A stretch of 64,000 nt of DNA from contig JBKCVA010000031.1 of assembly GCA_046318115.1 (NCBI GenBank), forward strand, positions 51,143-115,142, in the 5' to 3' direction. Below, piece after piece: positions 61,660 through 64,000 of the stretch. The first letter of the stretch is position 1; every line of letters begins with the position of its first letter. The notes below the pieces were generated by a model, which was given only the letters and a program-made list of their open reading frames with translations, searched no databases and had not been told where the DNA came from. The position numbers were made by a program, and so were the translations under genes. Source of the DNA: Aquimonas sp046318115 (GTDB lineage: Bacteria > Pseudomonadota > Gammaproteobacteria > Xanthomonadales > Xanthomonadaceae).

Positions 61660-62532
61660 ATGAGTGCGTCGAACTTCCACCTGCACCAGATCGACCCGAT
61701 CGCGATCAGCGTCTTCGGCTGGCCCGTGCACTGGTACGGGATCATGTATCTGCTGGCCTTTGGCGCCGCCTGGTGGCTGGGGCGACTGCGCCTGCGCCAA
61801 GGCCGCTTCGGCGTCAGCGAGCAGGCCTTCGGCGACCTGATGTTCTACGGCATGCTCGGCGTGGTGCTGGGCGGGCGCCTCGGCTACATCGTGTTCTACG
61901 GCTGGCAGCAGGTGCTGGCCGATCCGCTGTCGATCCTGCGCGTTTGGGAGGGCGGCATGAGCTTCCATGGCGGCCTGCTCGGTGTGATGGCGGCCGTGTG
62001 GTGGTGGTCGCGCGGGCAGGGGCGCTCGATCTGGGAGACGCTCGATTTCGTCGCCCCGCTGGTGCCGCTGGGCCTGATGTTCGGGCGTATCGGCAACTAC
62101 ATCGGCGGCGAGCTTTGGGGGCGCACCACCGACGTCGCCTGGGCGGTGATCTTCCCCAGCGGCCTGCCGCGCGAGTATCAGCACCTGCCGGTCGCCGAAC
62201 TGCAGCGGCTGCATGCGCAGGGCGCGCTCGATGCCTTCGCTCGCCACCCCTCGCAGCTGTATGAGGCCTTCCTCGAAGGTCTCGTGCTGTTCGGCCTGCT
62301 GTGGTGGTTCTCCGCCAAGCCGCGCAAGCGCTACGCGGTGTCGGGCGCCTTCGCGTTGGGCTACGGGCTGTTCCGCTTCGCCGTCGAGTTCGTGCGTGAG
62401 CCCGACGCACACCTCGGCTACCTGGCCTTCGGCTGGTTCACCATGGGCATGCTGCTGAGCCTGCCGCTGGTGCTGGTCGGGCTGCTGCTGATCGGGCTGT
62501 CGCTGCGGGCATCCACGCCCCGTTCGGTCTGA
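61660..62532 (+). CDS. lgt: Phosphatidylglycerol--prolipoprotein diacylglyceryl transferase
   Basis: A 290-aa polytopic membrane enzyme that attaches diacylglycerol to lipobox Cys of lipoproteins. The signature GLMFGRIGNYIGGELWGR and RHPSQLYEAFLEG are present, with seven hydrophobic segments. It begins 4 bases after rlmI and is followed by thyA and folA, a common order in this lineage. Confidence 0.96.
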   Translation: MSASNFHLHQIDPIAISVFGWPVHWYGIMYLLAFGAAWWLGRLRLRQGRFGVSEQAFGDLMFYGMLGVVLGGRLGYIVFYGWQQVLADPLSILRVWEGGMSFHGGLLGVMAAVWWWSRGQGRSIWETLDFVAPLVPLGLMFGRIGNYIGGELWGRTTDVAWAVIFPSGLPREYQHLPVAELQRLHAQGALDAFARHPSQLYEAFLEGLVLFGLLWWFSAKPRKRYAVSGAFALGYGLFRFAVEFVREPDAHLGYLAFGWFTMGMLLSLPLVLVGLLLIGLSLRASTPRSV

Positions 62533-62552
62533 CGCGTCACTCGGAGTCTTGC

Positions 62553-63347
62553 ATGCAGGCCTACCTTGATCTGTTGCGCCATGTGCTCGAACAGGGCGCG
62601 GAGAAGTCCGACCGCACCGGCACCGGCACGCGCTCGGTGTTCGGCTGGCAGATGCGCTTCGACCTGCGCGAAGGCTTCCCGCTGGTCACCACCAAGAAGC
62701 TGCACCTGCGTTCGATCGTCCACGAGCTGCTGTGGTTCCTGCGCGGCGAGACCAATATCGCCTACCTCAAGGACAACAGGGTCAGCATCTGGGACGAGTG
62801 GGCGGATGCGAACGGCGAGCTGGGGCCGGTCTACGGCAAGCAGTGGCGAGCTTGGCAGGCCGCTGACGGTCGCACGATCGACCAGATGCGCTGGGTGCTG
62901 GACGAGATCCGCCGCAACCCGGACTCGCGCCGGCTGATCGTATCGGCCTGGAACGTCGGCGAGCTGGAGCAGATGGCGCTGATGCCCTGCCACAGCCTGT
63001 TCCAGTTCTACGTGGCTCAGGGGCGGCTGTCCTGCCAGCTCTACCAGCGCTCGGGCGACATTTTCCTGGGCGTGCCCTTCAACATCGCGAGCTATGCGCT
63101 GCTGACCCATATGGTGGCCCAGGTCTGCGACCTCGAAGTCGGCGACTTCGTGCACACGCTGGGCGACGCGCACCTGTACTCGAACCACTTCGAGCAGGCG
63201 CGCGAGCAGCTCACGCGAAGCCCGCGCCCCTTGCCGCAGCTACGACTGAACCCCGACGTGCGCGACCTGTTCGCCTTCCGGTATCAGGACATCGCTATCG
63301 AAGGTTATGACCCGCACCCTGCGATCAAGGCGCCGGTGGCGGTGTGA
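62553..63347 (+). CDS. thyA: Thymidylate synthase
   Basis: A 264-aa ThyA of standard length. DRTGTGTRSVFGWQMRFDLR is the phosphate-binding Arg region; the catalytic Cys is in ALMPCHSLFQFYV; YQRSGDIFLGVPFNIASYAL and DAHLYSNH complete the dUMP/folate site. It converts dUMP and methylene-THF to dTMP and dihydrofolate, which FolA (next, 4-base overlap) recycles. Confidence 0.98.
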   Translation: MQAYLDLLRHVLEQGAEKSDRTGTGTRSVFGWQMRFDLREGFPLVTTKKLHLRSIVHELLWFLRGETNIAYLKDNRVSIWDEWADANGELGPVYGKQWRAWQAADGRTIDQMRWVLDEIRRNPDSRRLIVSAWNVGELEQMALMPCHSLFQFYVAQGRLSCQLYQRSGDIFLGVPFNIASYALLTHMVAQVCDLEVGDFVHTLGDAHLYSNHFEQAREQLTRSPRPLPQLRLNPDVRDLFAFRYQDIAIEGYDPHPAIKAPVAV

Positions 63348-63847
63348 GCCCGCGCATCGAGTTGGTCGTCGCGATGGACCGCGCACGGGCGATCGGCCGT
63401 GGCAATGCGCTGCCGTGGTCGCTGCCGGATGACCTCAAGCAGTTCAAGGCGCTGACCCTCGGCAAGCCGCTGTTGATGGGACGCAAGACAGCGGAGTCGC
63501 TGGGGCGCGCCCTGCCCGGACGACTGAATCTCGTACTCACCCGCAGCGGTCGCGTGCCCTTCGAGGGTATGCAGGCGGTCGACAGTACCGAAGCCGCGCT
63601 GGGCATCGCTGCAGCAGCGGGCGCCGAGGCGCTGATGGTGATCGGCGGCGGCGAGCTCTACGCGCAGCTGCTGCACAGTGCCCAGCGCCTGCACCTGACC
63701 GAGGTCGAGACCGAGGTTGAATGCGCCGACACCTGGTTCCCGGACTTCGATCGCAGCGCTTGGACGGAGCGCGTGCGCAGTCACCACCCGGCGGACGCTC
63801 GCCACGCGCTGGCCTTCGACTTCGTCGAGCTTGAACGCCGACCCTGA
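63344..63847 (+). CDS. folA: Dihydrofolate reductase
   Basis: A 167-aa DHFR starting with GTG that overlaps the thyA stop (GTGTGA). ELVVAMDRARAIGRGNALPW is the N-terminal motif, LPDDLKQFKALTLGKPLLMG carries the active-site Asp and NADPH region, and VIGGGELYAQLL the later Gly-rich motif. It reduces dihydrofolate to tetrahydrofolate. Confidence 0.97.
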   Translation: MSPRIELVVAMDRARAIGRGNALPWSLPDDLKQFKALTLGKPLLMGRKTAESLGRALPGRLNLVLTRSGRVPFEGMQAVDSTEAALGIAAAAGAEALMVIGGGELYAQLLHSAQRLHLTEVETEVECADTWFPDFDRSAWTERVRSHHPADARHALAFDFVELERRP

Positions 63848-63962
63848 AGCCGGATCAGGCTGAACGCGGCGCCTTCACCCGCCCTTGAAATCCTGCGTGG
63901 CGCTCGCACTTTTTGCTGCGTCGGCGGCCGCGGTGCCGCCCGTTTCCAGCAGGAGAGCAGAC

Positions 63963-64000
63963 ATGAGCACGTCACGTTATCCCTGGGTCGATCACAGCCG
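63963..64000 (+). CDS. Start of a further gene, cut by the window edge
   Basis: An ATG at 63963 with AGGAG 7 bases upstream opens a frame reading MSTSRYPWVDHS to the window end. Too little is visible to name it. The 115 bases between folA and this start contain no other feature I can support. Confidence 0.6.
   Translation, partial: MSTSRYPWVDHS

Overview
The window looks like a chromosomal segment of a high-GC gammaproteobacterium of the Lysobacterales (Xanthomonadales) type. This is inferred from gene content and repeats: GAATCCC heptamer arrays, GGTGGGTC..GACCCACC palindromes, a TIGR02999-like ECF sigma factor paired with a Ser/Thr kinase, a HiPIP, a membrane-anchored C13 peptidase, secreted proteins with a 'GxWYNPxxSGxG' module, and an lgt-thyA-folA run. 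I see no rRNA, tRNA, CRISPR array, insertion sequence or integrase.

Positions 1-2790 (minus strand) hold a Ser/Thr kinase cut by the left edge and its ECF-type sigma factor. Positions 2883-14496 (minus strand) hold the most unusual locus, a thiazole/oxazole-modified microcin (TOMM, an azole RiPP) cluster of thirteen genes. Most junctions are ATGA overlaps or gaps of a few bases. In transcription order it has: a 72-aa precursor with a Cys/Ser/Thr/Gly repeat core; an ABC-2 exporter (ATPase and permease); an unknown 257-aa protein; a YcaO cyclodehydratase; a short ocin-ThiF-like protein with CxxC and CxC; a 689-aa protein that seems to fuse an ocin-ThiF-like remnant to two SagB/nitroreductase-like regions; an M50-type membrane protease; two small membrane proteins; and an HlyD-MacB-FtsX exporter.

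Positions 14966-24691 are mostly minus strand: a tandem methylglyoxal synthase-like protein, a secreted protein, a lone RnfB, a C13 peptidase, the methionine salvage genes mtnB-mtnD-mtnC, a plus-strand Tat-exported HiPIP, an M28 aminopeptidase and a GAF/HD-GYP protein. Positions 24964-33710 (plus) carry tyrS, a membrane GAF-PAS histidine kinase, a second Ser/Thr kinase with a helical repeat tail, and a secreted S9 peptidase. Positions 33836-38233 (minus) carry an MsbA-like ABC exporter, a macro-domain protein, a Slp lipoprotein and rlmJ, with a palindrome-rich repeat block between. Positions 38350-52180 are mainly plus: a DUF885 protein, a 21-unit heptamer array abutting a SnoaL-like gene, a GNAT, a nitrilase-family protein, a 1151-aa secreted protein, a SprA-related protein, an aminotransferase, a thioredoxin-fold protein, mdh and prpE.

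The right end has a SleB-type hydrolase, fadH, an OmpA-family porin, an isoaspartyl peptidase, an AIM24/DUF533 pair, dgkA, rlmI, lgt, thyA, folA and the first codons of one more gene. Two families of dispersed, structured intergenic repeats (about 105 bp and 135 bp) occur twice each in opposite orientations. In the 135-bp family one hairpin shows compensatory base changes between copies. All calls were made by reading the sequence; no database search was run.
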